From a virus: 33,129 nt of DNA. The stretch is taken from the IMG/VR virus record IMGVR_UViG_3300042485_002328, positions 1 through 33,129 of that record; one strand, written 5' to 3'. Positions 12,801 through 21,005 of the stretch are shown here, piece by piece; positions within the stretch are counted from its first letter, which is position 1, and each line of letters opens with the position of its first letter. Position numbers and translations under genes: made by a program. The notes under the pieces were generated by a model. The model was not told where the DNA came from. It searched no databases and was given only the letters and a program-made list of their open reading frames with translations.

Positions 12801-12973
12801 CTTGTTGGCCTATGCTTACGTTCCAGCCAATCAACCTGTTCAATGCGCCTGTTCGTGTTTCACACTGCAAACACACCCACTGGGCGACTTATGTTAGCTG
12901 GAAAAAACGCACTTGTGTAGATTGTGGTTTAGAAAAGCCACTTTATGAACTTGAAATTCAACATCAGAGGTAA
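12797..12973 (+). CDS. small Cys/His-rich (zinc-ribbon-like) protein, 58 aa
   Basis: ATG overlaps the methyltransferase TGA and follows GGAGG by 4 nt. The product carries HCKHTHWATYVSWKKRTCVDCG, here cut to HCKHTH and TCVDCG, about residues 23-44, a plausible one-zinc ribbon. No family is recognised. Tight coupling suggests co-expression with the methyltransferase. Confidence 0.6.
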   Translation: MTCWPMLTFQPINLFNAPVRVSHCKHTHWATYVSWKKRTCVDCGLEKPLYELEIQHQR

Positions 12974-12975
12974 TT

Positions 12976-13107
12976 GTGGATCTACAACTAGCAGCAGGGT
13001 TAATCGCACTGTGCATCGGTGTCATCGGTGTTACGGGTATCATCGTCAAGATAATTGCCAAGAGGTTTCAAGACCTGTTTGACAAAGATGAGGATGGGTA
13101 TTTTTAA
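12976..13107 (+). CDS. small membrane protein, 43 aa, GTG start
   Basis: AGAGG lies 5 nt before GTG 12976. The peptide has one strong membrane segment (AAGLIALCIGVIGVTGIIV) followed by a basic then acidic tail. The stop overlaps the next ATG. It could be a holin-like or accessory membrane peptide, but nothing specific shows this. Confidence 0.5.
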   Translation: MDLQLAAGLIALCIGVIGVTGIIVKIIAKRFQDLFDKDEDGYF

Positions 13108-13193
13108 TGGCGTTGAAAACCAGCAACAAGAATCGAAAGAAGAACGTGAAGTTCAAGAGTGATGAGAGTTCGTATCAAAACCGAATCGGTTAA
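13107..13193 (+). CDS. very small basic peptide, 28 aa
   Basis: Starts at the TAATG junction after the membrane peptide and encodes a Lys/Asn-rich peptide (MALKTSNKNRKKNVKFK onward). No clear ribosome-binding site beyond possible coupling. Its end lies in an ACCGAATCGGT dyad. It may not be a real gene. Confidence 0.35.
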   Translation: MALKTSNKNRKKNVKFKSDESSYQNRIG

Positions 13194-13201
13194 GTTATAA
13201 C

Positions 13202-13235
13202 CGAATTCGGCCTAACATAGCTAACTGTTATGTTA
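13202..13235. repeat. dyads in the early/late junction
   Basis: A 10-bp perfect palindrome, CCGAATTCGG (about 13201-13210), is followed by TAACATA (13213-13219) pairing with TATGTTA (13229-13235). No T tract follows, so termination is doubtful. They lie between the last early gene and the terminase genes, where a late regulator would be expected to bind. Confidence 0.4.
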
Positions 13236-13294
13236 AGTCGCTATTTATATGGCCTGCAATGTGATGAGGTTATCTGTATGAAAAAGTGCTTATA

Positions 13295-13321
13295 TTGCAT
13301 AAATAATAGATATAGTATAAT
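13295..13321 (+). promoter_or_regulatory. possible promoter upstream of terminase genes
   Basis: A consensus -10 TATAAT (13316-13321) with a TTGCAT -35 at a short 15-bp spacing, in a strongly AT-rich stretch 30 nt upstream of the terminase small subunit. The poor spacing suggests an activated or weak promoter. It would start the late operon. Confidence 0.45.
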
Positions 13322-13350
13322 AGAGCTATGATTTTATTAGATATAGTGTT

Positions 13351-13725
13351 ATGACTCCTAAACAAGAAGCCTTTGCTATTGCTGTCTCAAGCGGAATGAC
13401 ACAGGCCGATGCGTATCGTAGTGTGTATAACGTCAGAGCGAATACTAAGCAAGAGTCTATACATCAAGCTGCATCTACAGTCATGGCAAACATCAACGTG
13501 TCATCAAGGGTCGATGAGCTTAAGCAACAGCTTGCTGATAAAGAGCTGTGGACTAGAGAAGATAGCATTAGAGCGATGATACAAGTGATTGAAGAGCCTG
13601 ATAATCAGGGCTGTAAGATTAATGCGGTCAAAGTGATTAACGATATGCAGGGATTTAATGCCGCTACAAAAACTCAAGTGTCTGGGACGATAACGCATGA
13701 AAATGCTTTAGATATGCTCAGATGA
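13351..13725 (+). CDS. terS: terminase small subunit
   Basis: A 124-aa protein beginning MTPKQEAFAIAVSSGMTQAD, the N-terminal HTH of the Terminase_2-type small subunit, which recognises the packaging site on concatemeric DNA. It is followed by helices with ELWTREDSIRAMIQV. The stop overlaps the start of the large subunit (ATGA), the usual gene order. It lacks a good ribosome-binding site, so the exact start is the least certain part. Confidence 0.82.
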   Translation: MTPKQEAFAIAVSSGMTQADAYRSVYNVRANTKQESIHQAASTVMANINVSSRVDELKQQLADKELWTREDSIRAMIQVIEEPDNQGCKINAVKVINDMQGFNAATKTQVSGTITHENALDMLR

Positions 13726-15248
13726 CCTCAGATGAATTGATCATCAGACAGAAACTTAAAGATGACTTCGATCATTATTCAAATCGTTGCTTAAGCATAC
13801 GCACCAAAGAAGGCGGGATGGTACCGCTCCAGCTCAATGAAGCACAGAAATACATTCACCAGCAATTAGAAAAGCAACTGGAAAACACCGGCAAGATTCG
13901 TGCATTGGTATTAAAAGGAAGGCAGCAAGGTGTCTCTACCTACTCTGAGGCCAGATTCTACTGGAAGGTCACACACAGACGCGGTGTTAAAGCCTTTATC
14001 TTGACGCATGAAGCCGAGTCTACTGCTGCACTCTTTGAAATAGCACAGCGGTATCATGATAACTGCAATGAATTAGTGAAGCCGTCTACTGGAGCATCAA
14101 GCGCAAAAGAACTGTATTTTGATGGCTTAGATAGTGGTTACAAAGTGGGAACAGCGGGTAATAAGTCTGTTGGACGTGGTACTACTATTCAATACTTTCA
14201 TGGATCTGAAGTTGCCTTCTGGCCTCATGCGAGTGAACATGCAAAGGGTATCTTGCAAGCCGTTCCTGATGCGCGTGACACTGAAATCATCCTAGAGTCT
14301 ACCGGTAACGGCATAGGTAACTACTTTCACCAGCAATGGCAATTAGCCGAGCGTGGTGAGTCTGAGTACCAGGCAATCTTCGTACCTTGGTATTGGCAGA
14401 CAGAATATACAAAGCCGGTACCTATTGAATTTAAAGCCACTGATGATGAGCAGATGTTAGCCGAGCAATATGGCCTCAATCATGGCCAGTTGCAGTTTAG
14501 ACGCTCAAAGATAGCGGATCTATCAGTTGATGGTGTTGATGGCACAGTATCGTTTAAACAAGAGTATCCATTTAATGCTATTGAAGCCTTCCAAGTATCC
14601 GGTGGCGACACGCTTATCAATCCTGAATGTGTGATGAACGCCAGGCAGCAAAAGATTGAAGGACATGGCGGCATTATTATTGGTGTGGATCCTGCGCGTT
14701 ATGGCGAGGATAGAACCTCCATCATCTATCGTCAGGGTCGTAAAGCCTACAATCTCATTAGCTACAGTAAAAAGAACACGATGGAAGTCGCTGGTATCGT
14801 GCATACACTGATAGAGCGTGATAATCCTGCTCAAGTGGCTGTTGATGTCGGTGGCTTAGGTGCTGGTGTCGTTGATAGATTAATAGAGCTGGGTCATGGC
14901 GATGTAGTTGTCGCTGTCAATGCTGGATCATCGCCCCTTGATCAAGACAAATATAAGAATAGACGCGCTGAAATGTGGGGAGAACTTAAGAGCTGGCTTA
15001 ATGATACGGTGCCAGTGCAAGTACCTGATAGCGACTCATTACACTCAGATCTCTGTGCGCCATTTTATTCTTACGATAGCAATTCACGCTTGGTTATAGA
15101 GCGTAAAGAAGAAATGCGTAAACGTGGTGTTAGATCACCCGATGAAGCTGATGCACTCTGCTTAACCTTTGCTGAACCCATACGAAAAGCAAAAGCTACT
15201 TATAAAACCATTAACACATTTACAGGCGATACGATTACCGGCTACTAG
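13722..15248 (+). CDS. terL: terminase large subunit
   Basis: A 508-aa packaging motor. The ATPase part has the Walker A variant LKGRQQGVST (64-73) and Walker B TEIILESTGNG (about 188-198). The RNase-H-like nuclease has IIGVDPARYGEDRTS (about 321), VDVGGLGAGVVDRL, and the closing acidic motif SPDEADALCLTF (about 472). Size and motif set fit headful-type terminases. It cuts and pumps DNA into the prohead through the portal. No promoter separates it from the small subunit. Confidence 0.93.
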   Translation: MTSDELIIRQKLKDDFDHYSNRCLSIRTKEGGMVPLQLNEAQKYIHQQLEKQLENTGKIRALVLKGRQQGVSTYSEARFYWKVTHRRGVKAFILTHEAESTAALFEIAQRYHDNCNELVKPSTGASSAKELYFDGLDSGYKVGTAGNKSVGRGTTIQYFHGSEVAFWPHASEHAKGILQAVPDARDTEIILESTGNGIGNYFHQQWQLAERGESEYQAIFVPWYWQTEYTKPVPIEFKATDDEQMLAEQYGLNHGQLQFRRSKIADLSVDGVDGTVSFKQEYPFNAIEAFQVSGGDTLINPECVMNARQQKIEGHGGIIIGVDPARYGEDRTSIIYRQGRKAYNLISYSKKNTMEVAGIVHTLIERDNPAQVAVDVGGLGAGVVDRLIELGHGDVVVAVNAGSSPLDQDKYKNRRAEMWGELKSWLNDTVPVQVPDSDSLHSDLCAPFYSYDSNSRLVIERKEEMRKRGVRSPDEADALCLTFAEPIRKAKATYKTINTFTGDTITGY

Positions 15249-15250
15249 GT

Positions 15251-15345
15251 AATGGGTATAGGTATTATAGGTATTATCATTTTAATGGGTATAGGTATTA
15301 GCTTAAAGCCACGTCTTTTCTAGGTTTTAATGGGTATAGGTATTA
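15251..15345 (+). repeat. three 17-bp direct repeats between terminase and portal genes
   Basis: AATGGGTATAGGTATTA occurs exactly three times, at 15251-15267, 15284-15300 and 15329-15345, with TTTT before the last two. Starts are 33 and 45 bp apart. The 138-nt spacer otherwise holds no gene. The repeats resemble iterons, but their place is in the late region. Confidence 0.85.
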
Positions 15346-15370
15346 ATTAAATAATTTATATTTTAACGAA

Positions 15371-15382
15371 TGTCGGGAGACA
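15371..15382 (+). promoter_or_regulatory. TGTCGGGAGACA hairpin, copy 1 (before portal)
   Basis: A TGTC/GACA stem with a GGGA tetraloop. The loop and closing G make the ribosome-binding sequence GGGAG, 7 nt before the portal ATG. Flanking A and T extend the stem to ATGTC/GACAT. Confidence 0.75.
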
Positions 15383-15386
15383 TACG

Positions 15387-17627
15387 ATGCAAACTATGCA
15401 ACAGAACGACGAGTATGAACTCGATGATAACGCTGATGAAGAATCAGGTGAACAGATACAGGCACTGGGTTGGCGTTTAACTCGATTAGCACAAGAACAG
15501 ATTGGTATTCGTCAACAGACTGAAGATCGGTGGTTATCAGACCTTGAACAGTATATGGGTCATTATGATGCTGAGACGCTTGAGCGACTAAAGAAATCAG
15601 CGGGTAGTCAAGCCTTTGTCAACATTACACGGTCCAAGTCTACCGGTGCTGAAGCTAGGCTGGCAGATATGCTGTTTCCTTCTGATGACACCAACTGGGC
15701 GATTCAACCGACTCCGGTGCCTGAACTTCAGAAGATGGCTAACAATCAGGAAGTCGCTGGTCAAGATGAGCAGGGTAATGAAGTCACTCATGCTGATATG
15801 GCTAAAGAGATACTGAAAGAAGCACAGCAACGTGCTGAAGCCATGACACGGGAGATTGATGATCAACTTGTTGAAGCTAAGTATCATACGATAGCAAGAG
15901 AGGTTATTCATGATGCTTGTCTCTTTGGTACGGGTATTCTTAAAGGTCCAGTCGTTATCAATCGTAGTCGCAAGAATTGGAAGCAGTTAGATAACGCAGT
16001 CTACGAGTTAGATATCGTCCAAGAATATCGACCAGGTGTTGAGCGTGTCAATGTCTGGGACTGGTTCCCTGATATGTCAGCAACCAAGATTACCGAATGT
16101 GGCTTTATCTTTGAGCGACGTTATGTCACCAAGAAGCAGTTGATCGAGTTATCTAAACGACCAGGCTATCTAAAAGATCAAATCAAAAAGATTATTGCTG
16201 TTGATGCGAGGAATAACTCGAACGGCTCTAGTCATGTAGGCAGGTTACGTGAGTTATCCGGTGTGCAAGCGAACATCAATGACAATAGATATGAACTCTG
16301 GGAATATCACGGTCCTGCGACTAAAGAAGATTTAGAGTCCTGTGGTTGTGCTGTTGAAGATGATGACCTGATTGAACATGACGTGATCGTTAGTTTTATC
16401 AATGGCGTAGTCATTAAAGCTGATCTTAACCCCTTAGAAACAGGTGAATGTCCTTACAGCGTATTTGCGTATGAAGATGATGATACCAGTGTCTTTGGCT
16501 TTGGTATTCCGTATCTACTCCGCAATGAGCAACGCATTGTTAATGCCGCTTGGCGTATGTTGTTAGACAATGCTGCCTTATCGACTGGACCACAGTTAAT
16601 CATCAATAGAGAACTGGTGACACCTTCAGATGGTAGCTGGGATTTGAAAGCCCGTAAGGTCTGGTGGCTTACAGATCCAGAGCATCGGGTTAATGATGCT
16701 TTCGGTAGTCATGAGATAGCTTCACATCAAGCCGAGCTATCTGCCATCTTTGAGACAGCTAAGAACATGGCCAGTGAAGTCACTTCATTACCCATGTTAG
16801 CTCAAGGTGAAGTAGGAGGCGCACAAGATACGGCAGCTGGCCGTAGTATGTTGCTTAATGCCGCTAACACTGTGTTGCGTAATGTCGTTAAAGCCTTTGA
16901 TGATGGTATCACTAAGCCCTTCATCGGCAGGATGTACGATTGGAACATGCAGAACAGTGATATCGAAGAAATCAAAGGTGACTTTGAGATTGATGCTAGA
17001 GGCTCATCAGCATTGCTTGTTAAAGAAACACAGACACAAGCGCTGCTTAATCTAATGTCGGTATCACTACAACCTATCTATACCGACCTGACTAAACATC
17101 CTGAGCTGTATCGTAAGGCGATTCAAGCACAACATCTCAATCCAGATGACATTGTTAAAACCAATGATGAACTGGAAGCGGAAAAGAACAAGCCCGACCC
17201 CATGCAACAAGCGATGATGGAACAACAAGCGGTCATGATGCAACTGCAAGTACAAGAGCTGCAAGGTAAGATTGATAAGCTCACTGCTGAAACAGCGGAT
17301 ATCAATGTTAAGACACAGTTTAGTGCCATGCAAACAGCTGGTCAGATTGTGCAGATGCCTCAGATTGTACCAGTCGGTGATGAGTTGATGAAGTCTGCCG
17401 GCTATAAAGATGCTAACGGAACTCCCAGCACACAAGTACCGCAAGGTATGGAGCAACAAGCACCGGATATGCAACAAGATCAGATGATTCAACAAAACAC
17501 CAGTCCAGGCTCACCGGCTCTACCGGAAGATGGGATGCCACAAGATCCTAACCAACCACAGCAAGTCGATCCACAGTCAGCTGCTCAAGGCATGAATCAG
17601 GGTATTGAGACACAACAAATGGACTAA
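15387..17627 (+). CDS. portal protein (podovirus type)
   Basis: A 746-aa protein of the large P22-like/podoviral portal group by size and position. Features are a QTEDRWLSDLEQYMGHYD region near residue 45, SQAFVNITRSKSTGAEARLA, a central FGFGIPYLLRNEQRIVNAAW segment and an extended Gln/Met-rich C-terminal tail from about residue 605, likely the helical barrel and crown. It forms the dodecameric vertex through which DNA is packaged. Preceded by the GGGAG hairpin element. It follows the terminase as usual. Confidence 0.88.
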   Translation: MQTMQQNDEYELDDNADEESGEQIQALGWRLTRLAQEQIGIRQQTEDRWLSDLEQYMGHYDAETLERLKKSAGSQAFVNITRSKSTGAEARLADMLFPSDDTNWAIQPTPVPELQKMANNQEVAGQDEQGNEVTHADMAKEILKEAQQRAEAMTREIDDQLVEAKYHTIAREVIHDACLFGTGILKGPVVINRSRKNWKQLDNAVYELDIVQEYRPGVERVNVWDWFPDMSATKITECGFIFERRYVTKKQLIELSKRPGYLKDQIKKIIAVDARNNSNGSSHVGRLRELSGVQANINDNRYELWEYHGPATKEDLESCGCAVEDDDLIEHDVIVSFINGVVIKADLNPLETGECPYSVFAYEDDDTSVFGFGIPYLLRNEQRIVNAAWRMLLDNAALSTGPQLIINRELVTPSDGSWDLKARKVWWLTDPEHRVNDAFGSHEIASHQAELSAIFETAKNMASEVTSLPMLAQGEVGGAQDTAAGRSMLLNAANTVLRNVVKAFDDGITKPFIGRMYDWNMQNSDIEEIKGDFEIDARGSSALLVKETQTQALLNLMSVSLQPIYTDLTKHPELYRKAIQAQHLNPDDIVKTNDELEAEKNKPDPMQQAMMEQQAVMMQLQVQELQGKIDKLTAETADINVKTQFSAMQTAGQIVQMPQIVPVGDELMKSAGYKDANGTPSTQVPQGMEQQAPDMQQDQMIQQNTSPGSPALPEDGMPQDPNQPQQVDPQSAAQGMNQGIETQQMD

Positions 17628-17644
17628 AACCCGCTAAAAATATG

Positions 17645-17671
17645 CCACTATTGCAGAAATGCAATATGTGG
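17645..17671 (+). other. GAAA-tetraloop hairpin after portal gene
   Basis: TATTGCA-GAAA-TGCAATA forms a 7-bp perfect stem with a stable GNRA loop, extended by CCAC/GTGG across a one-base bulge. No T tract follows, so it is not an intrinsic terminator. It may protect mRNA ends or be a processing site between portal and the next gene. Confidence 0.65.
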
Positions 17672-17701
17672 TAACATTAACCCGCACATAATTCAAGACT
17701 T

Positions 17702-17908
17702 ATGATAGATATTACATCAGATACTTGGTTAGAGATTGAAAGTTTCATCGATGAACAACTGGCCGCATCAAGCCGCAAGCTGTCATCCGTCACACTGGAT
17801 TTTAATCTAACCATGTATCACCGAGGAATAGTATCGGCACTGACTGACTTAAAGTCACTGTCAAACAAACAACCTGTTTCATTACTCACCAGTAACGAAT
17901 ACAGTTAA
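17702..17908 (+). CDS. small hypothetical protein, 68 aa
   Basis: Between portal and scaffold. The sequence MIDITSDTWLEIESFIDEQL onward is acidic and helical, followed by TLDFNLTMYHRGIVSALTDL. No family is named with confidence; similar small genes commonly sit at this place in podoviruses with N4-gp56 capsids. The ribosome-binding site is weak. Probably a minor morphogenesis protein (inference). Confidence 0.6.
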   Translation: MIDITSDTWLEIESFIDEQLAASSRKLSSVTLDFNLTMYHRGIVSALTDLKSLSNKQPVSLLTSNEYS

Positions 17909-17920
17909 GTAACACCAGCC

Positions 17921-17932
17921 TGTCGGGAGACA
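17921..17932 (+). promoter_or_regulatory. TGTCGGGAGACA hairpin, copy 2 (before scaffold)
   Basis: Same 4-bp stem and GGGA loop, with GGGAG ending 9 nt before the scaffold ATG. Confidence 0.75.
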
Positions 17933-17938
17933 CGCACC

Positions 17939-18712
17939 ATGTCAGATAATAACACCGCTGATTACAGCCGTGATGATGAAGATTTTGAAGAATTATTTAA
18001 TGGTTTTGCTGAAGATGATGCAAAAGTAATTGAGGAGATAGTCCAAGAGTCAGTTGATGATGATAGTGAGTACGCAAGTGCTGATGACGTTATCGAAGAT
18101 TCAGTAGACGACACTCAAGCACTCAAGCAACAACTCGAAGTCCTGCGTAAAGAACGGGATGATTTTGAGCATAGCTTCAAGTCTCAAGTAGGCCGTGTTA
18201 GCGCCCTGCAAAAGAAACTGGATAGCGAAAGCCCACCAGCAAAGAAGTTTGATGATGATCTAGCGGTTGCGATGGAGGACTATCCTGAAATCGTAAAGCC
18301 CATGATCGATTACATTGAGCGCAAGTATGGTGACTTAGACCAACGTCTAGCACCGATACAGCAACAAAATGATCGTCAAGATGAGCAGCGCTACATCGAT
18401 AGCCAAATCAATATTATCGACTCGAACATACCGGACTGGCGAGATATCGTTGCGGGTAATGAGTATAAAAACTGGTTGACTGAGCAACCCTCAGCAATCC
18501 AAGCAATGTCTAGTAGTTATGATGCCCGTGATTATCAATATCTGATCGGCTCATTTCAAGGCACAAAGAACAAATCAAATGAATTGGCACAACGAAGGCA
18601 AACTAAATTAGCCGGCAATGTGGCAGTTCAGAGTAAGGGTGTCAGTAAATCATCATCGGCACCGGATGACTTTAGTTCAGCGTGGGAATACTACGCGAAC
18701 AAGAAGAAGTAA
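17939..18712 (+). CDS. scaffolding protein
   Basis: A 257-aa protein with a very acidic N-terminal third (DDEDFEELFNGFAEDD), a coiled coil at about residues 58-90 (ALKQQLEVLRKERDDFEHSF), an acidic to mixed middle and a basic C-terminus ending in AWEYYANKKK. Highly helical, charged proteins directly upstream of the major capsid gene act as scaffolds that guide prohead assembly. The basic tail is the usual coat-binding part. The assignment rests on composition and position. Confidence 0.8.
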   Translation: MSDNNTADYSRDDEDFEELFNGFAEDDAKVIEEIVQESVDDDSEYASADDVIEDSVDDTQALKQQLEVLRKERDDFEHSFKSQVGRVSALQKKLDSESPPAKKFDDDLAVAMEDYPEIVKPMIDYIERKYGDLDQRLAPIQQQNDRQDEQRYIDSQINIIDSNIPDWRDIVAGNEYKNWLTEQPSAIQAMSSSYDARDYQYLIGSFQGTKNKSNELAQRRQTKLAGNVAVQSKGVSKSSSAPDDFSSAWEYYANKKK

Positions 18713-18717
18713 GGCAC

Positions 18718-18729
18718 TGTCGGGAGACA
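18718..18729 (+). promoter_or_regulatory. TGTCGGGAGACA hairpin, copy 3 (no gene directly downstream)
   Basis: Stem extended to CTGTC/GACAG around GGGA. It lies 5 nt after the scaffold stop but 168 nt before the capsid ATG. No start codon follows within 50 nt, so here it cannot serve simply as a ribosome-binding site. Confidence 0.7.
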
Positions 18730-18896
18730 GGGCAAAGCGATAGGCAGAGTCTTATCGTTCCTTAAGCAGGAAACACCAAACAGTATGATGGTTTTGTAAC
18801 CCGCTAGCAGTGTTGGCCGGTCAAATAATAATCCCTTGTATAGATTTTGGAAAACAAACCGTTGTTTTCAATTATTTTTATATTTAGGAATTATTT

Positions 18897-19901
18897 ATGG
18901 CCAATACTACTTATGGCACCATTAGTCAAAGAACGGCAGCTTGGGCTGCAACTGAGATGTTATCTCACGCTGAACCTATTTTAGTTTTATCTAAATTCGG
19001 TCAGTCTAAACCACTACCATCAAACAAAGCCGACACTGTTAAATTTCGTCGTCCTGTGCCTTTCGCTATCTCTACTACTGCGTTGACTGAAGGTGTTACA
19101 CCGACTACTCAACAAATGACGTATGAAGATGTCACTGTTGCTATTGCTCAGTACGGTGCGGTTATTGCTATCACTGACAAAGTAGATGACTTGGCTGAAG
19201 ATCCTGTATTGAAAGATGCAGCGATGATGGCCGGTGAACAAGCCGCTGAAGTTGTTGAAATGATTACCTACGGTGCTATCAAAGCGGGTACTAACGTATT
19301 CTATGACACTATCGGTCACTCTACTCGTGTATCTGTCAACAGCAAGATTACTCTTGATCGTGTTCGTGCGGTTGTTAGATCTTTGCGTGCTAACCGAGGC
19401 AAACCGGTTACTTCAATGCTGTCCTCTTCACCTGGCTATGCAACAAAAGCGATTGAAGGTGGTTATATTGCTTTCGGTCATACTGATTTGGAAGCGGATA
19501 TTCGTGCATTAGCTGGTTTTACTCCAGTTGCGTCTTACGGTTCACGTCAACCATTATGTCCTGAGGAATTGGGTTCTGTTGAATCTATTCGTTTTATCTT
19601 GACGCCACTAATGGTGCCTTTCCAAGCCGCTGGTGCAGCGGTTGCCTCAACTGGCATGATTGCTGATAACGCGACTAACATCGATGTTTATCCACTGATA
19701 TTCGTTGCTAAAGAAGCGTATGGCTTAGTGCCATTGAAAGGTGCTAACTCAATCACTCCAAGTGTATTGAACCCTGGGACACCTTCTAAATCTGATCCAT
19801 TAGGACAAGTTGGCTTTGTAGGTTGGAAAACTTACTTCGCTGCCAAAATTCTTAATGAAAATTGGTTGGCCCGTATTGAGGTGGGAGCGACTGCGCTTTA
19901 G
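18897..19901 (+). CDS. major capsid protein, N4-gp56 family
   Basis: A 334-aa protein that fits the N4-gp56 family: TYGTISQRTAAWAATEMLSH at the start, ALTEGVTPTTQQMTYEDVTV, an AQYGAVIAITDKVDDLAEDP segment, and IFVAKEAYGLVPLKG near the end. It is an HK97-fold coat protein that builds the icosahedral head. AGGAAT precedes the ATG. The 184-nt upstream region holds hairpin copy 3 and an AT-rich stretch that may hold a promoter. The gene is followed by a strong terminator, implying its own high expression. Confidence 0.92.
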   Translation: MANTTYGTISQRTAAWAATEMLSHAEPILVLSKFGQSKPLPSNKADTVKFRRPVPFAISTTALTEGVTPTTQQMTYEDVTVAIAQYGAVIAITDKVDDLAEDPVLKDAAMMAGEQAAEVVEMITYGAIKAGTNVFYDTIGHSTRVSVNSKITLDRVRAVVRSLRANRGKPVTSMLSSSPGYATKAIEGGYIAFGHTDLEADIRALAGFTPVASYGSRQPLCPEELGSVESIRFILTPLMVPFQAAGAAVASTGMIADNATNIDVYPLIFVAKEAYGLVPLKGANSITPSVLNPGTPSKSDPLGQVGFVGWKTYFAAKILNENWLARIEVGATAL

Positions 19902-19929
19902 TTCCATTATATGATTGCATAATGACAAT

Positions 19930-19960
19930 GAGGGTACTTAGCAATAGGTACCCTCTTTTT
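19930..19960 (+). terminator. intrinsic terminator after capsid gene
   Basis: GAGGGTAC (19930-19937) and GTACCCTC (19948-19955) form an 8-bp perfect stem with a 10-nt loop, followed by five T. It should stop part of the late transcript and so boost capsid over the tail genes. Confidence 0.88.
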
Positions 19961-19980
19961 ACTTTAAATAAGGAAAGCTC

Positions 19981-20364
19981 ATGCTTGATTTTGAAACATC
20001 AGAGAACAAAGAAGAATTGATAGACCATGCTAAATCACTCGGAGTTGATGCTAATGCTCGCTTCAGTATAGATTCTATAAAGAAGCAAATCCGTGATGCA
20101 AGTAATACTGTGCCGGTTGTTGCTGATAAAAAAGTTAAACTCATGATCCATAAAACCGAAGGTGACACAGGCTCTATTGATGTGCCTATCTCGGTTAATG
20201 GTAAGACGTGGTTAGTTAAACGCGGTATGGAAGTGATCGTACCGGCATTTCTAGTGGAAGTGCTTGAACATGCTGTGAAAGACATTTATGTCCAAGATGA
20301 AGTCACTAAGTCGATTGTGAAACGTGAAGTCCCTGCGTATCCGTACAGCGCCATGGCCATCTAA
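19981..20364 (+). CDS. hypothetical head-region protein, 127 aa
   Basis: AAGGAAA precedes the ATG. The N-terminal 40 residues (ENKEELIDHAKSLGVDANAR onward) resemble a HeH/SAP/Rho-N-type small DNA-binding fold. A beta-rich segment follows (PISVNGKTWLVKRGMEVIVP). Proteins with this layout occur directly after N4-gp56 capsid genes in podoviruses. Its role is unknown; a minor capsid or DNA-contact role is inference. Confidence 0.65.
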   Translation: MLDFETSENKEELIDHAKSLGVDANARFSIDSIKKQIRDASNTVPVVADKKVKLMIHKTEGDTGSIDVPISVNGKTWLVKRGMEVIVPAFLVEVLEHAVKDIYVQDEVTKSIVKREVPAYPYSAMAI

Positions 20365-20997
20365 ATGAAACAGAGTGCGCTCATTGCGTTAATCAGACGT
20401 TACTCAGGGGATGATGTAGAACCTTATGTTGTTCCGGATACCGTATTGGCCAGCTTTATTAGTGAAGCTGAGACAGAAGCCGCTGAACGCGCTCAGTTCC
20501 TACGACTGGATAGCACTTACGATATAGCCGTCACCTCTGGTGTATCGGTCTATGCCATCAATCCCAGTGTTATTTTTATAGATTCAATTCGGTTGAGTGG
20601 CGAGAGCAAACCGCTTATAAAGACCACTCGACGCGAGTTGGATTTTAATATCAATAAATGGATTACCGAAGTCGCTACCCCCAACTACTACTTTCAGGAT
20701 GATACCAAGCTCACGCTGTATCCGATGCCTGATAAATCTTACACGATGCAACTGGACGGCTCACGTCGGCCTATTGTATCAATGGAAACACCCAGCCAGT
20801 ACCATGATGACTTAAGCAACTGGTGCCTGTTTCGTTTCTTCTCCATCAATAACAATGGCATGACAGACGTTAATAAAGCCCTTATGTACTCAAGTCAGTT
20901 TGATAAAGCCTTTGGTCACAAACGTAATGCGTTATATGACACGGTTAATCGAGCCGCCTCAGAACAATCTACTTTATATCGCAATCCATTCAACTAG
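20365..20997 (+). CDS. head-tail connector/adaptor protein
   Basis: A 210-aa protein whose start directly follows the previous stop. It has the helical N-terminal half typical of connectors (IALIRRYSGDD, then FISEAETEAAERAQFLRL) and a beta segment before YYFQDDTKLTLYPMPDKSYT. The KLTLYPMP pattern is common in phage adaptor-type proteins of this position. It would join portal and tail tube. Exact family is not certain. Confidence 0.7.
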   Translation: MKQSALIALIRRYSGDDVEPYVVPDTVLASFISEAETEAAERAQFLRLDSTYDIAVTSGVSVYAINPSVIFIDSIRLSGESKPLIKTTRRELDFNINKWITEVATPNYYFQDDTKLTLYPMPDKSYTMQLDGSRRPIVSMETPSQYHDDLSNWCLFRFFSINNNGMTDVNKALMYSSQFDKAFGHKRNALYDTVNRAASEQSTLYRNPFN

Positions 20998-21005
20998 GAC
21001 TACTC

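Noticed and set aside
13201-13235. Intrinsic terminator ahead of the late operon
   Set aside because: Dyads are present but no T tract follows on either strand, so termination is not supported.
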